Assembly: GCF_014839805.1 (NCBI RefSeq)
Contig: NC_051130.1
Coordinates: 6,262,001-6,326,000, forward strand
Length of the DNA stretch: 64,000 bases
Direction: 5' to 3'
DNA from: Manduca sexta
Taxonomy: Eukaryota; Arthropoda; Insecta; Lepidoptera; Sphingidae
Positions 11,736 through 23,033 of this stretch are shown in pieces. The position numbers were made by a program, and so were the translations under genes. The stretch's first letter is position 1; every line of letters begins with the position of its first letter. Below the pieces are notes generated by a model that was given only the letters and a program-made list of their open reading frames with translations, had not been told where the DNA came from and searched no databases.

Positions 11736-13790
11736 AGATAGAAAACAAAGTACTTTATAAAATCGAAATAATTCTCGCTAAAATATTATTCAGCCACGTT
11801 AGAATGGCAAAAGCATTGAATAGTCTTTAAGAACTTTTGTATGGGATTGGCGTTTTTAATATAAATTTTAAGTTTCTTTTTAGTATTTAGAATGTGTTCA
11901 CTAGTGTTGTGTGTATTCATAGACAATGGTAAATGGTAATCAATAATAATTATCAACAGTTTACCGTTCATTAATCCATTTTCTAACATAAAAATACATC
12001 TGATAATACCATTACAATAAACATTTTAATTGTTTAAAATTTTCAATACGTACGATTTAAAAAAAAATATATAAGATTCCCGCCTGTATCTCGAGCGCTC
12101 TAAATGTATGAAACAAATGCTCAAGGCTGTTTGCTTCTGGAAGGGTCTTCATTCTAAGTACTAAATAATAACCGCGATTTTACACCATACGCGGTCTGAG
12201 ACGCCATGATCTCTAAAGGCAAAAAATTGAGAAAATGCCAACATTAAAGCATCACAGTACACCATAAATAAGGCATGCGGAAATAAAAAGAAATATTAAT
12301 AAAAGTAGAAACAAGAAGCTTTGTTTCCTAACAAGCATATTGACTCTTCAAAGGAGTATTACATCTTCATAACCGCAATTACAATTAAGATCAATTAATG
12401 TTCATAAACTGACATGTTCAAATAATTCAAGTCTAATAAAACGATCTTTAACAATGTTCACATCTCAATAAAGGCATGATTTATTCATCTCGAATCCGAA
12501 GATCTAATTACATGTGTAACAGGTACTATCGTTTCTTGGTTATTTTATGCATATATTGTAAACTAGTGTTTGAATAAGAAGCGCTCATGTATTTTGATAG
12601 GGAAAGTAAAAGACGGAATGAATTTCAAATGTACTCATGGTAATACTTTACAAATCAATACATTATCAATTCGCGATGTACCAACTATTTACCGATTGCC
12701 TACGCGATGTCCAACCACTATAGAAGATAGGCATCTAAAAACACAACGTGAATTGCATAAAGGTCACCTTAACTAGCGGAAAGGCTAACTTTCATCAGTG
12801 TTCCCTGAAATTCGCAACAGTTTCGGAATATGTTTTACTCAACAAACACTAAATAAATTATGCTAATGATTCACCTATGCTTTAAAATTAATGTGCTCAT
12901 TTGCAACTTGAGTATTGTTGTTGAGAAAACACTGTTTAACATGTTTATCTTCGTTACGCTTGTTACCAACTAAACGATCATTGAAATATAACGTTTTACG
13001 TTTATGTGTTTTTAGTATACCGCACAGGCCACTGCTTGCATTTAAATAAAAGCGTTCAAGGTTAGAAACGAACTGGGTGTAGATAAAAATACACAAATTT
13101 ATTATCTTTTTCATATTATGTTAGCTTAAGTTAAGCCTCGTAATAGAAAAAGTATGTTAGGGTTTGATGCTTTGTAAATAGCTTGTAGTGTCAACGAGCA
13201 CGAATACATAATCTAAGTACTATCTAATATATGACCCGTAATATTTCCATGATTTTTCTTTGCCTATCAAAAAACACAATACTTTCTTAACTATAGAGTG
13301 CACTCTATAGCATTTGTTGTATGACAGGTGTTTTGAGTCGGTGTCGATCATGAATCTCGCACGTTTATGTGACCAAAGTGCACGATTTAATATGAATCAG
13401 ACATGCTCTATTGCCTTCATCAAAGTTATCTTTGATTTACAATCGATTGTCACATCCGACCGGTTCGCGGTACCCGTAGATCTGGAATATTATGCAGGTT
13501 CAGGCCATAAAGACGTTTGACCTGTAATACATGCGAAAGTCGGTCGAATCAACAGGTTTGGTCCTTTTAGACTTCTCTCTGGACATTCCATAGAAAGTTT
13601 TGCAATATGTTTTACAATGTTTACCGATTTATAAGCGACCTTGGCGAATAAGCTATGTTTTCAATGCCTTCTTATGCTGCTGTATGCATTGATTGAGGCT
13701 TAAGTAATAACTTGCAAGCATCTCAGTACTTTGTGAAATTAATTATGTGATACGAGGCTAGGGTCGCACTATAGCATGTTGTTTATATAT
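11736..13790. other. Intergenic, one 20-bp perfect palindrome
   Basis: No supported gene. The palindrome CTATAGAGTGCACTCTATAG lies at 13291-13310. The sequence after it (13310-13560) is less AT-rich, but I cannot assign it a function. Confidence 0.4.
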
Positions 13791-13795
13791 TACGG

Positions 13796-13975
13796 ATTCG
13801 CTTCTGTGGCGTAGTTGTATTAGTGTATGACTGCAGTGCTGAGGTTTCGGGTTCGTTCCCTAGATCGGGCAAAGTGATTGAGTGTACACATGACGGAAAA
13901 TGAGTGGACCAGTTACGCCTCTGTGTACCCGTTAGGGGATAAAAGGCGTAAGTGTGTGTGTGAGTGCAAATGGAT
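13796..13975 (+). repeat. tRNA-derived SINE, copy 1
   Basis: The head is tRNA-like, with an A-box-like 'gtggcgtagttg' (about 13806) and a B-box-like 'gggttcgttcc' (about 13849-13860). The family's 'gggcaaagtgat' follows, then the body 'gaccagttacgcctctgtgt' and 'gggataaaaggcgtaagtgt'. It is shorter in the middle than the copies at 20.7, 42.9 and 49.8 kb, consistent with an internal deletion. Confidence 0.75.
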
Positions 13976-14126
13976 CGGCTGCGCGGCGAAGCATCTCTGT
14001 TCTGCAGAAAAATATATTTCATGTTTCGTTTCTAATAAAGACAATATTTTTTGCGTTATTCTAGTTAATATTTAATTAACAATTTCTAAACATTCATCGT
14101 GAAAGCATCTGAAAACACCTCTAACA

Positions 14127-16109
14127 TCAAAATTGCTCATCATTATTCATTTCACTATGACTTTTCTCCGAGATTTCTTTGTAGTAATTTTCGTTATAAA
14201 CTTTTTTGAATTCTAATGCACACGGTGCGATAATTTCGTAAAATATCGGCGGGACATTGTCATATACCGCGATATTGCCATTGACAATGATTTTAAAGGT
14301 AAAAATCGCAAATTCTTCCCGTCTTTTCCCCGACAAAAATTCTCTTGAACAAGTTCTTACTTTAAAATTTACACTTGATGTTGTGGGCACTAATGTCTCC
14401 ATGGGCGATACTGTAAAAAGTTTCTTCATTTTGGTAGTTAACTTGATTTTAATAGTAGCTGGATAAAGTTTATGCGTGTTCATTATCACAAAACTACCTT
14501 CGCAGATTCCATGCGTTATGGGTGAACTTGACATATCCAATATATATGGATCTATTTGAATAGGATGTGGTAGAACTTCAGCAAACACTTTAATAGGTAC
14601 TTTAGTTACAACATTTTCAGTTTTAGGATCTGTAAATTCTACGTCATAATAAAATTGATGTTTTCCAATATGGTGTGGATGAACAAAATACACCGGGAAC
14701 GATTTTTTCGATTGCGGTTGCATATATAAATACGTGTGTTCAAACAAAAATGTTTCTAAACACAGTTCTATTATTTCATCAAGAACTAAAGCGACTATAT
14801 CAGCTGGTGTTATTAATTCATTTTCATCAATTGTTTCATCTCTAGTTATAGCTAAAATATTACTTTGAGCTTCAATCTCTCCATCTTCAATTCTTTGTAT
14901 CAAGCTTTGTGAAGTCGGAGCGACCACCTCCAATGACATCGCTTTGTTATCGGGTAATTTGGCCAAATCCATCACATGCTTATAAATATGAACATGATAG
15001 TAATTACTGTCGTTGACACAAACAGTCGCTACTCCTTTAGGATAGCCACGTTTAATATGCCACAAATATACAGGTGGTATAGATACCGTGTCGGAAACAG
15101 ACACATGGCACCAATCTTTAAACTTGCTAAATATCGGCACATGGCACGCTTCATAAGGTGCATCAATAAGTACGTTGTGACCTACTTTAAAATATAAACT
15201 CGATTCAAACTCCCTTTCATTTTGAAGCAGCTTGAATGTGAATTTAAAAGTAACTGCTATCCCTGGATACAGTCGCAGTGCTGTTTCTGGTAAAATCTTT
15301 ACTAATTTTAACGAAGACTCATCAGTTACACATACAAATCTAGCGTGAATGTATTCAGTTGTGCAGTTAGTTAAAGTAAATTTCATACTTTGTCGTTTCA
15401 AAGATTTGTTATCGATGGTAAGTTTTGCAGGACTACATGCAATGCCCAAGGTAGATTTAAATATTAACCATTCTTTTGTTTCCATTTCCGTCTTTAAAAC
15501 AGAATCTGTGGAAATAATTGACTCTTTCATGAGTGGGCTATCGTTTGAATTGAGAGGGGATATAAGTTTATTCGGATTCGTACATATCGAGGTAGGTAAA
15601 TGTGTTGGTGTTGGCGATGACCAAGTTTTTACCTCGGAGTCTACGGTTGCTTTTAATTTTGCCTCAATATGTTCTTCTGATGGGACAATTTCAGTGTTTT
15701 GATGGGCAGTTTCACTCGCCTCCACAGACTGCTCCTCAAGTTGAGAAGAAGAATGTATTACTTCCGGTTCCGGTTTTAAGGAGATTTTCCGTTTTCTATC
15801 ATAACACGGCAATTTACGCCACTTATTTAAAGTTCTAGCCAACTTATCTGTTAATTCAAAAGGTGATGGACGACTCCACTGTAGACAAATTTTGTTTATA
15901 ATTAAATTTTTTCGGCGATTTGAATCTTGTATTTTTCGTTTGCAATCCGTTGTCGTAACATGTAAGCGTTGTATCGATTCCCTCCATTGGGGAATAGATC
16001 TGAAGTCTATCTTATATTGCTTTTCAATCGACTGTATAAATTTTTCCACATCAATATTACAATTGTTTGCGTCCCTAATACGCACATGATGACATTCTGA
16101 TATTTTCAT
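14127..16109 (-). CDS. Intronless 660-residue protein, possibly a cilium/sperm ASH-type beta-sandwich protein
   Basis: A single uninterrupted frame from ATG 16109 to TGA 14127, far longer than chance in this AT-rich DNA. The N-terminal ~100 residues are basic with a Trp-rich patch (QWSRPSPFELTDKL), followed by a Ser/Thr/Glu-rich linker to about residue 205. Then come alternating beta-strand-like stretches (CSPAKLTIDNKSLKRQSMKF, RLYPGIAVTFKFTFKLL) and a second beta-rich region in the last 180 residues. That layout recalls ASH/MSP immunoglobulin-like domains of flagellar proteins such as the HYDIN, DLEC1 and CFAP groups, but I cannot assign a member. There is no signal peptide or membrane segment. 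It is divergent from the DM4/DM12 gene, with start codons about 175 bp apart. Lack of introns among multi-exon neighbours could mean a retrocopy or a testis gene (inference). Confidence 0.7.
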   Translation of the reverse strand: MKISECHHVRIRDANNCNIDVEKFIQSIEKQYKIDFRSIPQWRESIQRLHVTTTDCKRKIQDSNRRKNLIINKICLQWSRPSPFELTDKLARTLNKWRKLPCYDRKRKISLKPEPEVIHSSSQLEEQSVEASETAHQNTEIVPSEEHIEAKLKATVDSEVKTWSSPTPTHLPTSICTNPNKLISPLNSNDSPLMKESIISTDSVLKTEMETKEWLIFKSTLGIACSPAKLTIDNKSLKRQSMKFTLTNCTTEYIHARFVCVTDESSLKLVKILPETALRLYPGIAVTFKFTFKLLQNEREFESSLYFKVGHNVLIDAPYEACHVPIFSKFKDWCHVSVSDTVSIPPVYLWHIKRGYPKGVATVCVNDSNYYHVHIYKHVMDLAKLPDNKAMSLEVVAPTSQSLIQRIEDGEIEAQSNILAITRDETIDENELITPADIVALVLDEIIELCLETFLFEHTYLYMQPQSKKSFPVYFVHPHHIGKHQFYYDVEFTDPKTENVVTKVPIKVFAEVLPHPIQIDPYILDMSSSPITHGICEGSFVIMNTHKLYPATIKIKLTTKMKKLFTVSPMETLVPTTSSVNFKVRTCSREFLSGKRREEFAIFTFKIIVNGNIAVYDNVPPIFYEIIAPCALEFKKVYNENYYKEISEKSHSEMNNDEQF

Positions 16110-16284
16110 ATTGTACTGCTTTAAATTATCATAAGGTACATGGATATAAAATCACAAAAACATTGACAAATTATTCACACACGTCACCACAAATTTAATG
16201 ACAGTGACATTACAAAAAAAGTTTTATTTTAATCTAATACAATCTAAAGAAACTTATTTATAGATAATTGTTTCTAGGTTGGCG
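16110..16284. promoter_or_regulatory. Divergent promoter region between two head-to-head genes
   Basis: Only 175 bp separate the ATG of the 660-residue minus-strand gene (16109) and the ATG of the DM4/DM12 gene (16285). Both promoters and 5' UTRs must fit here unless upstream non-coding exons exist. No obvious TATA box is seen. The motif 'acacgtcaccac' and the 'tgacagtgaca' repeat near 16200 are candidate factor sites. Confidence 0.5.
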
Positions 16285-19200
16285 ATGGACGCATCAGTAC
16301 CTCGCGTAATACTAAGCATTGCGTTAGCAGCTTTATTGCCAATGGCGTCACCGAATGATCAGATAGCGAAGGAGAACATACCCCATTCCCGACAGAAAAG
16401 GATACTTTGGATAACAAATGATGGACGGTTGGCGTTACCTCCGGGAACAACCATGACGATCACACCGTCCTTATCTATGCCTTTTGTGAGACATCCGCCA
16501 AAGGGGTTCCTTTCTAATATGACTATAAGTTTTCCGTTTACAAGTGAGTATAGAAATCTAATCATAATATTGATAAAAACATCTATGTTATAAGTACTTG
16601 TTCGGGATCGCCACTTTTAATCGAAAATTGTTGAATAAGTTATAGTTCAGATATTAAACTTCCAACCTGAAAACTTTTACAGGTAAACTGAAGTACGAAG
16701 TGGAATTTGAAAGTCAGTATTTTCAGGTCTATTAGGAGTTGAACTAATTCTGTATGAGAGTAGTTGTAGAAAATTGAACTTAATAATTTGGAAGGGAAAA
16801 TAATATTTTTACCTTCCAAGTTATGTAGCTAAGTAGTCGAAATCAAGCATAAATAAATAGACATTATAGCTAAAATTCATGAAATGTGCTAGTAAAGAAT
16901 GATAAGGTAAATAGCGAATTAATATATAAATAATTATCGATAACAGTACTTCAACGTAACACAGTAGCATAGTTGTCTAGTGATAGGACTTAGATTTTAT
17001 CTAATTTTGTTATATTAGTTGTAAGTATGGCTGTATATGTATAGTGACAAGTAGTCTTATTAATATATTTATCTGATTAAATAGGGATTAATGGTAGTTA
17101 GAAAATATAATTTTAATGTCTAACATTCGTGTAAACATAAGAAATCATTAGTATTTTAGTGTGTAATATGTACCTAGAATATGAAACACTAATGAAACAC
17201 GGTTCGAACATAGCCGTCTCATACACAATGGTAATAAGGTTGATATTTCTAAAATTTCAGTTGATTTCGATAAACTCGGACTAACCGATAACGAAAATCC
17301 TTATGGATCGTTTCCCCCCATTCTGGCGCGATCGATGGGAAGCGCTGCGCTATCTATGATGACAGACTATGTGGGGCAATACTTAGAGAGAAGACGAGGC
17401 AAGAGATCTGTGCAAAACGCTATCACACCTGAAGTTGAAAAGGCTGTGCTCGACCGAATGCATGGCGGAGAAAGGTAAGTTAAAACCTTAATTCTTAGTC
17501 ATGAAGTTCGGTTATTAATTGTCGAAGATAATGAGCGTCGCCTACTTTTGTCATGCAAATCATTTGTTCTTCTAAACAATGAAACGATAACCAAGTCTGA
17601 AAACGGGGTCGGATGTGAAATAAACTCTTGGGACCACACGCAGTACCGATTGTCACGTATTTCAGTAGTTCCAACCTTCGACATGTGACAGTTGCATGAC
17701 AGCCACTGGTTAGTTATTAGCGGTTACTTTCACCTTCATACCAATAAAGACATCATGTATTCCATACAGAACTTTCGGCGATCGCTGCAGGAAGTTTTAC
17801 ATAAAACCATTTTGAATGCTGTTTGTGATTCGAAACTTGGCGTCTTCCGTTACATAACGTGCATAATAGCGGAGAATTTATACTTACGCTATAGTTACGT
17901 CTATTTAAATTACATTGAAATAAGCAGATTAGAAAACTTATTTACTTTAAATGTAGATTTGCCCAGCTTCTTTTTAGTTAATAAATAATTAAGTTATTTA
18001 TAATGCATCACATCGTGCACCGTATCTGTTAGTATTCCATACCACATAGCATACGTTTATTTATCTGCTGAAAGTATTACCATGTTGATTTCCACCTTTC
18101 GAATGGTACGTAATTATTTGTGGAGAACAAAGCGCGACTTCAGTTCATCGAATGGTTCTGAAGGTAGGGAGACCTCTGGGCCCCAAAAGAGACCTCTGGG
18201 CCCGGCGAATACGGAAGCATTCTTGGCCTCCCCCTCCGTCCGTGACCACCTCACGTGCGCAGAAGCAGGCCACCATAGGTTTTAGTTCGACCCGATCCAG
18301 AGGGCATTTAGATTACATCTGGGTCGAAAGGCCGGTGAGTCCGACATGATCATTCTTTCGCTCGCCAAGTTCAAGAATAGCATCCATGACATGGATTTTT
18401 ACTACGGGAAATAAATAGTAAAAACATTATAAAAAATAAAAAAATAAAAATAAAATACTTTATTTATCACGTAGGCGAACAAAGTTGCACTTATGATACG
18501 TCAAAACAAAGAATAAGAATAATTATTATTTCTAAACAACTATTAAAATCACTTATATAACTATGGAGATTTTAAATTAGGGATAAAGTTTATACAAAAG
18601 ACTAGGTACAAACCGAAGTAACCAGCTCGGGCTGGCAAGTAGGGGAAATAGAAGGGTAACGCGTCGCGATCCTCACCGGTGAGGACATGAGCCCTAGCCT
18701 AGCTAACCTACCAGCCTTTCACTAGCTACCTAAGTGATGACTACCCGAAGAAGAAAGGCAGAAAGAAACTCCGGGCTTTCTTTTTGTCATCAATTGTTCA
18801 GTACTTCTTTTGTATTTTTTCCAAGTCTTTCTTGTACATAGTCACAATAGTTATATAAGCTAATGCACGCACATCACCGTTAACATGGGATAAGATGAAA
18901 TCCAATCGACTAAACCTGGAGCGGCATAAAATAAAATTAGCGATAGCAAATAAAAGAGAACATAGATTCATACTTAAATAACGGCGTACAGCGTGCATTC
19001 GCCTACATTTACAATCATAGTTTTCAATCATGAGAAAAGAAAAAAAATAGTGATATTGAACAGGCAAACACAACATGATCGGGTGGTCGTCTTTCAAAAA
19101 TTACATTTCATTAAGATATGATATGATTATGTCAAATTAGAACTATAGAAATGTCATTATTATAAAAAAAAAAGCATGTGAGACATGTAACAAAGACATT

Positions 19201-21981
19201 TTAGGCAGTTAATTAATTACTAATGTGTGCTAACATTGTGAAACTAGCTTTATAGATAATGTTATCTTTAACAGACTGTTCTTGAATTAAATAGGAATAA
19301 TATAAAAATGTCTTTGGTTTTAGAGCACTGATGTACGGTATTGCCGAAGATATGCTGGCGAACTTCGGACTATCCGGAAAGGAATGTCTTTTACGAGCCA
19401 TTTGTGAGATACAAGCGCATCCCCTCACGAACTTTGGTTTTCTCGGCGAAGTTATGAAACTCTTCTTTACGTAAGTGTATTTTTTCTATTACTCACAAAA
19501 TAATAAGTATACGTTCGAAATGTACTTACATAGTATTGTATCTTTATAATATGTTTGTTTATTTACCTATTAAAACAAATTTACTCAACTTTTATAACTA
19601 TCAAAATGATATGGATGGATGTTCACTGCTGAATATGGACCTCTCCTAAAGATTTCCAGATCGACCTATTTTCTCTACTTTAGTAACATCAAACTCTACG
19701 AAACTAAAATCTAATTATAAATAAATCAAATCTTTGTGGAAAATCAATAAATCTTAATGACATAATCTGACAAAGAGCACGCATACACGCAAACATGCAA
19801 AGCTTTTTTATGTTAATAAGATTACACGATGAACACGAATACAGAAACCATGTTCAATTGGCCATAAGAGAAAAGATCTAGACAGTAATATTCACCTATT
19901 TTATTAAGTGCAAATATGAACACAGGTCATAACATGCGTCTCTGTCCATCCTCCCAAAAGATTAGATAGAGAACATCAATAACTTATGAGCAGACGATGT
20001 TTATGGTATATAGTAATAATATCAGCCCTATGTTATATACAGTTCCATTGCTGGGCACGAGCCTCCTCTACTACTGAGAGTACTGAGAGGGATTAGGCCT
20101 TAGTCCACCACGCTGGCCTCGTGCGGATTGGTAGACTGCACACACCCTCAAAATTCCTATACAGAATTTCTCCGGTATGCAGATTCCCTCACGATGTTTT
20201 CCTTCATCGTTAAAGCAAGCGATAATTCACAAAGAATACACATATAATTTTAAAAAAGTTAGAGGTGTATGTCCTTGGGTTTTGAACCTACGGACATTCG
20301 TCTCGGCAGTCCGATCCACATCCAACTAAGCTTTATTAGCGACGTCTTTACTATAATAAAACCAATTCCAAACCAGGTTATATGAAATTTCATTTACGAA
20401 TAATTATTCTTTATAACTTAGGTATATGGTTTACAATACAGTCCTAAGCTAATATAAATATTGACTTAATTTTCAGACCAAGCAAATCACCGTACGCAGA
20501 TTTGTTAGATGAATATGTGGAAGCGCAGAAGGCTGGTGAATCGGGGGGTGAATGCTGGCCCTACTACCGCCTCTGTCCTAAAAGCATATTCGAGTCTTCC
20601 GCAAATAAATACACGTAAGTAGATCAAGAATATAGAAACATATATTAATAATGAATGATCGAATTGCACGAAAAATCTTAAAAGTATATATACATAATAC
20701 GGTCTTTATGGCGTAGTGGTTTTTCTATACGACTGCAATGCTAAGGTCTTGGGTTCGAAACCCTGTTGGGCAAAGTGATGTTGGATTTTTTTACTCAGTA
20801 ACTGCCCGGTGTCTGTAATTTGTGCACGTAACGGTGACGCCCACATCATGCCATGGGACGGAATACATGCGGCATAAAGTAGTTGCACCAGTTGCGCATC
20901 TGCCTAACCCTTTGAGGACAAAAGACGTAATTGCACGTGCATCTTAGAACCAAAACTGTTCATAAACAAATTAAATCACAAATTCAACAATTCACACAAA
21001 TCAAAAAATTATCAGCGCATGAATAATGAAGAGATAGATATCGTAAGATATACGGCTTCTACAAAGAATTAATGATAGGTTACTCACTGTAAACCATTTA
21101 TCAATATAATTATTTATAAATTTACGAACAGTAATTTGCAGAGATATTGTCTTCCGGTGAACTAATATAACCTAACTTATTTGATGTTCACAAAATTGTT
21201 CCAAGTCTTTTATCCCTTATCGCCTAGATTTTGTAAAATTCAACCTGTACCCACCTCTGCCTGATTGCATCAGAGCTTACCTTTTCGGGAATAAAAGGCC
21301 TGTGTACGGCGGCTATATAGACCAGTATATAAGTATATAGGGTTATTTTTTTTTTTAGTCAATATCTCTGTTAACATAAAATCCCGTTCTTAGTTTTCTC
21401 ATTTATTGATAGTTTTGTAGTTTGAGGCGAGTATGTATTTCTGAATGTATGATGTTATCGCTCTGGCTAATTCTCTTCGTGTAGTGGTGGCCTTATGTAA
21501 GCCATACACGCTACGGTCTACCGGAGAGGTCATCTGTGCAGGTATGCCTGCGCAGGTATCAATTGAAAGAATTGATTTTCGATCCTGCGCCGGTCGCCTG
21601 CACAGGCTCAAAAATCTGCACAGGTCTATTTCCACACACATTTCGGTCTACCGGCGAAGGCTTACCTGCACCGGTGGACCTTTCCGATGGACCGTAGCAT
21701 GTATGGCAGCCATTAGGGTATGAATAATTAAAATTACTTTTATTAATATTTATTTTATTAGAAACTTACGATTTTTTAAAATAAATATAACGGTGCGCGA
21801 CTTGGGTTTAGAACCTGCGGAATTTCGCCTCGACAGTCCGTTCTATTTCCAACTTGGATATTTTGGATTATACTTAATATATTATATTTGAATTCACAGT
21901 AAAGAAGCCGAAGATGTACACAGACGACAAGAACACGAGAACGTCGAAGAAAATGTTATCGAAGAGGTCCATGCTATGTAA
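16285..21981 (+). CDS. DM4/DM12-family secreted protein (279 aa, 5 exons)
   Basis: Exons: 16285-16543, 17261-17474, 19324-19470, 20477-20614, 21900-21981; all borders GT..AG, 840 nt in total. The start is the ATG at 16285, followed by a hydrophobic signal peptide (ILSIALAALLPMA). Next comes a basic site (SRQKR) before the segment ILWITNDGRLALPPGTT, and later a second (RRRGKR, about residue 133). The C-terminal part carries the DM4/DM12 signature: ANFGLSGKECLLRAICE (170-186), then FGFLGEVMKLFF (195-206) and ECWPYYRLCP (232-241). Cys 179, 185, 233 and 240 are probably disulfide-bonded. The tail is acidic. This insect family is secreted and of unknown biochemical function. Introns hold repeats: 2 (GC-rich repeat, LINE tail), 3 (LINE tail) and 4 (SINE, foldback element). 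Nothing looks broken. Confidence 0.9.
18090..18420. repeat. GC-rich intronic repeat with a 20-bp tandem motif
   Basis: Lies in intron 2 of the DM4/DM12 gene. It is much richer in G+C than its surroundings. The string gagacctctgggccc occurs at 18169 and again at 18189 (period 20), followed by 'gcggaatacggaagc'-type text and 'gtcgaaaggccggtgagtcc'. It looks like part of a retroelement, but I cannot name it and no coding domain is visible. Confidence 0.4.
18440..18800 (-). repeat. 3' tail of a non-LTR element, copy A
   Basis: Reverse orientation: the A/T-rich tail (aaaaataaaaaaataaaaat, about 18432-18452) comes first on the plus strand. It is followed by 'actttatttatcacgtaggc' and 'gaacaaagttgca', shared almost exactly with 57.7 kb. 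Read on the minus strand, AATAAA sits just before the tail, as in a polyadenylated retroelement. The distal part, 'aaactccgggctttcttttt', may be the same unit. Confidence 0.6.
19608..19690 (+). repeat. RTE-like LINE 3'-tail fragment
   Basis: Contains 'ttcactgctgaatatggacc' and 'cctaaagatttccagatcga', a tail string also present in part at 59.6 kb and, more weakly, at 32.13 kb. Lies in intron 3 of the DM4/DM12 gene. Confidence 0.6.
20020..20340 (+). repeat. RTE-like LINE 3' tail, near-complete copy
   Basis: Carries the well-known lepidopteran tail in order: 'ccattgctgggcacgagcct', 'gagagggattaggccttagt', 'ttggtagactgcacacaccc', 'ctcacgatgttttccttcat', 'gttaaagcaagcgataattc', 'acggacattcgtctcggcag' and 'tccgatccacatccaactaa'. 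An inverted copy lies at 49.0-49.3 kb and a short piece at 21.8 kb. Contains an internal duplication, 'actgagagtactgagagg'. Sits in intron 3 of the DM4/DM12 gene. Confidence 0.75.
20702..20945 (+). repeat. tRNA-derived SINE, copy 2
   Basis: Head 'atggcgtagtgg' (A box) and 'gggttcgaaacc' (B box, about 20751-20762), then 'gggcaaagtgatgttgg', 'gcccggtgtctgtaatttgt', 'catgccatgggacggaatac' and 'gttgcaccagttgcgcatct'. Nearly full length. Located in intron 4 of the DM4/DM12 gene. Confidence 0.8.
21489..21719. repeat. Foldback (long palindromic) element
   Basis: The whole 230 bp folds on itself. The left half begins 'gccatacacgctacggtcta' then 'ccggagaggtcatctgtgca'. The right half, read in reverse complement, gives 'gccatacatgctacggtcca' then 'tcggaaaggtccaccggtgc'. 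The centre is atcaatt-gaaag-aattgat. Repeated 'cctgcgcagg / cctgcacagg' motifs allow further pairing. Non-coding; lies in the last intron of the DM4/DM12 gene. Confidence 0.7.
21785..21870 (+). repeat. Fragment of the RTE-like tail
   Basis: 'ttgggtttagaacctgcgga' and 'cgcctcgacagtccgttcta' match the distal end of the tail at 20.3 kb. It lies about 30 bp upstream of the last DM4/DM12 exon. Confidence 0.6.
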
Positions 21982-22304
21982 CTTAGAAACAATATACCTT
22001 GGCCGATCTAGAGTTAGTCACGTAAGAGTTATTAGAGAATAGACAGGAGGCGTAGATGACTTACCTCAGGCCAAGTTACGTTAACAATTGGAGCAATATC
22101 ACAGGAAAATAGCCCTTGTGACTGCCTTATGAGGCACCCATAGCTCCGGCGAGCTAGAAAAATAATCCCAAATGTAGTGGTAGTTTTCGACCAAAGTTCA
22201 TTGTTAATTAGTCTCTTATAGATAAAATTTTATTTATGTATCGACCTCTTACTTATAAACGTAATAAAAAGCATTGACAATGGAATTTCAACTATAATCT
22301 CATA

Positions 22305-22628
22305 AATAAAGTGCCTTTAATTGAAATATTGTAATCTTAAGATATTTTTTTTTTATTTGTTAATGGTACTTCGTACTGAACGTTTATAAGTTAGAGTGCT
22401 TTGTTTAAAAGTATCCGAGTGCCATTCTACATTGGATAATTTAACTGTACTTTCCGAAACTTCACTTTTTATTATATTTTAAGATCCCTTTAAATACTTT
22501 CTTATTTTTTATAACATAGTTAAGCATATAATAATGTTGCTCATATTTATTGTAGTTGCATTTAAGTTGAGGAACTCGCAAAAGTCCTAAATTAGTTAGA
22601 AAATATTGTAAATTGTTAAAATAATAAA
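22305..22628 (+). terminator. Polyadenylation signals of the DM4/DM12 gene
   Basis: AATAAA at 22305-22310 and again at 22623-22628, downstream of the stop codon at 21981. Either would give a 3' UTR of about 340 or 660 nt. The second is followed by a T-rich segment (tctttgttttattttc). Confidence 0.5.
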
Positions 22629-23033
22629 GTTATTTATAAAACTATCTTTGTTTTATTTTCCTGTATAATATTTAAACATAGAAACGTTAAAAATATAAGG
22701 GGCCTATATAATCTCGAAATCTAATCATGATTACTCTAATGGAAAATAAAAAAAAATATAGAATACATTTGTACCTCTTAATAAAACACATAAGCAACAA
22801 ACAAATGCACGTTCAATAAAACCTACGCGTATAAAGGAAATAAAGCCACTATCAAAAGTCCACAGGTTACCTGACACAATCTAGTAAGTCTACTTTGGTA
22901 TGATTAATCAATAACGTAACAAAAGCTACAAGCCGCCGCTGCCGTCTGCAGGGCGGGCTTAAACCTCCAGCAGGGAGCGTGAAATGAAAACGATACGCCC
23001 TAAATATAACTCAACTCAAACAAAACCCCTGAT

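Noticed and set aside
15349..15702. 117-codon plus-strand frame
   Set aside because: Antisense to the 660-residue minus-strand gene; shadow frame without its own features.
21445..21723. 92-codon plus-strand frame
   Set aside because: Lies entirely in the foldback element; both strands are open because the repeat is GC-rich.
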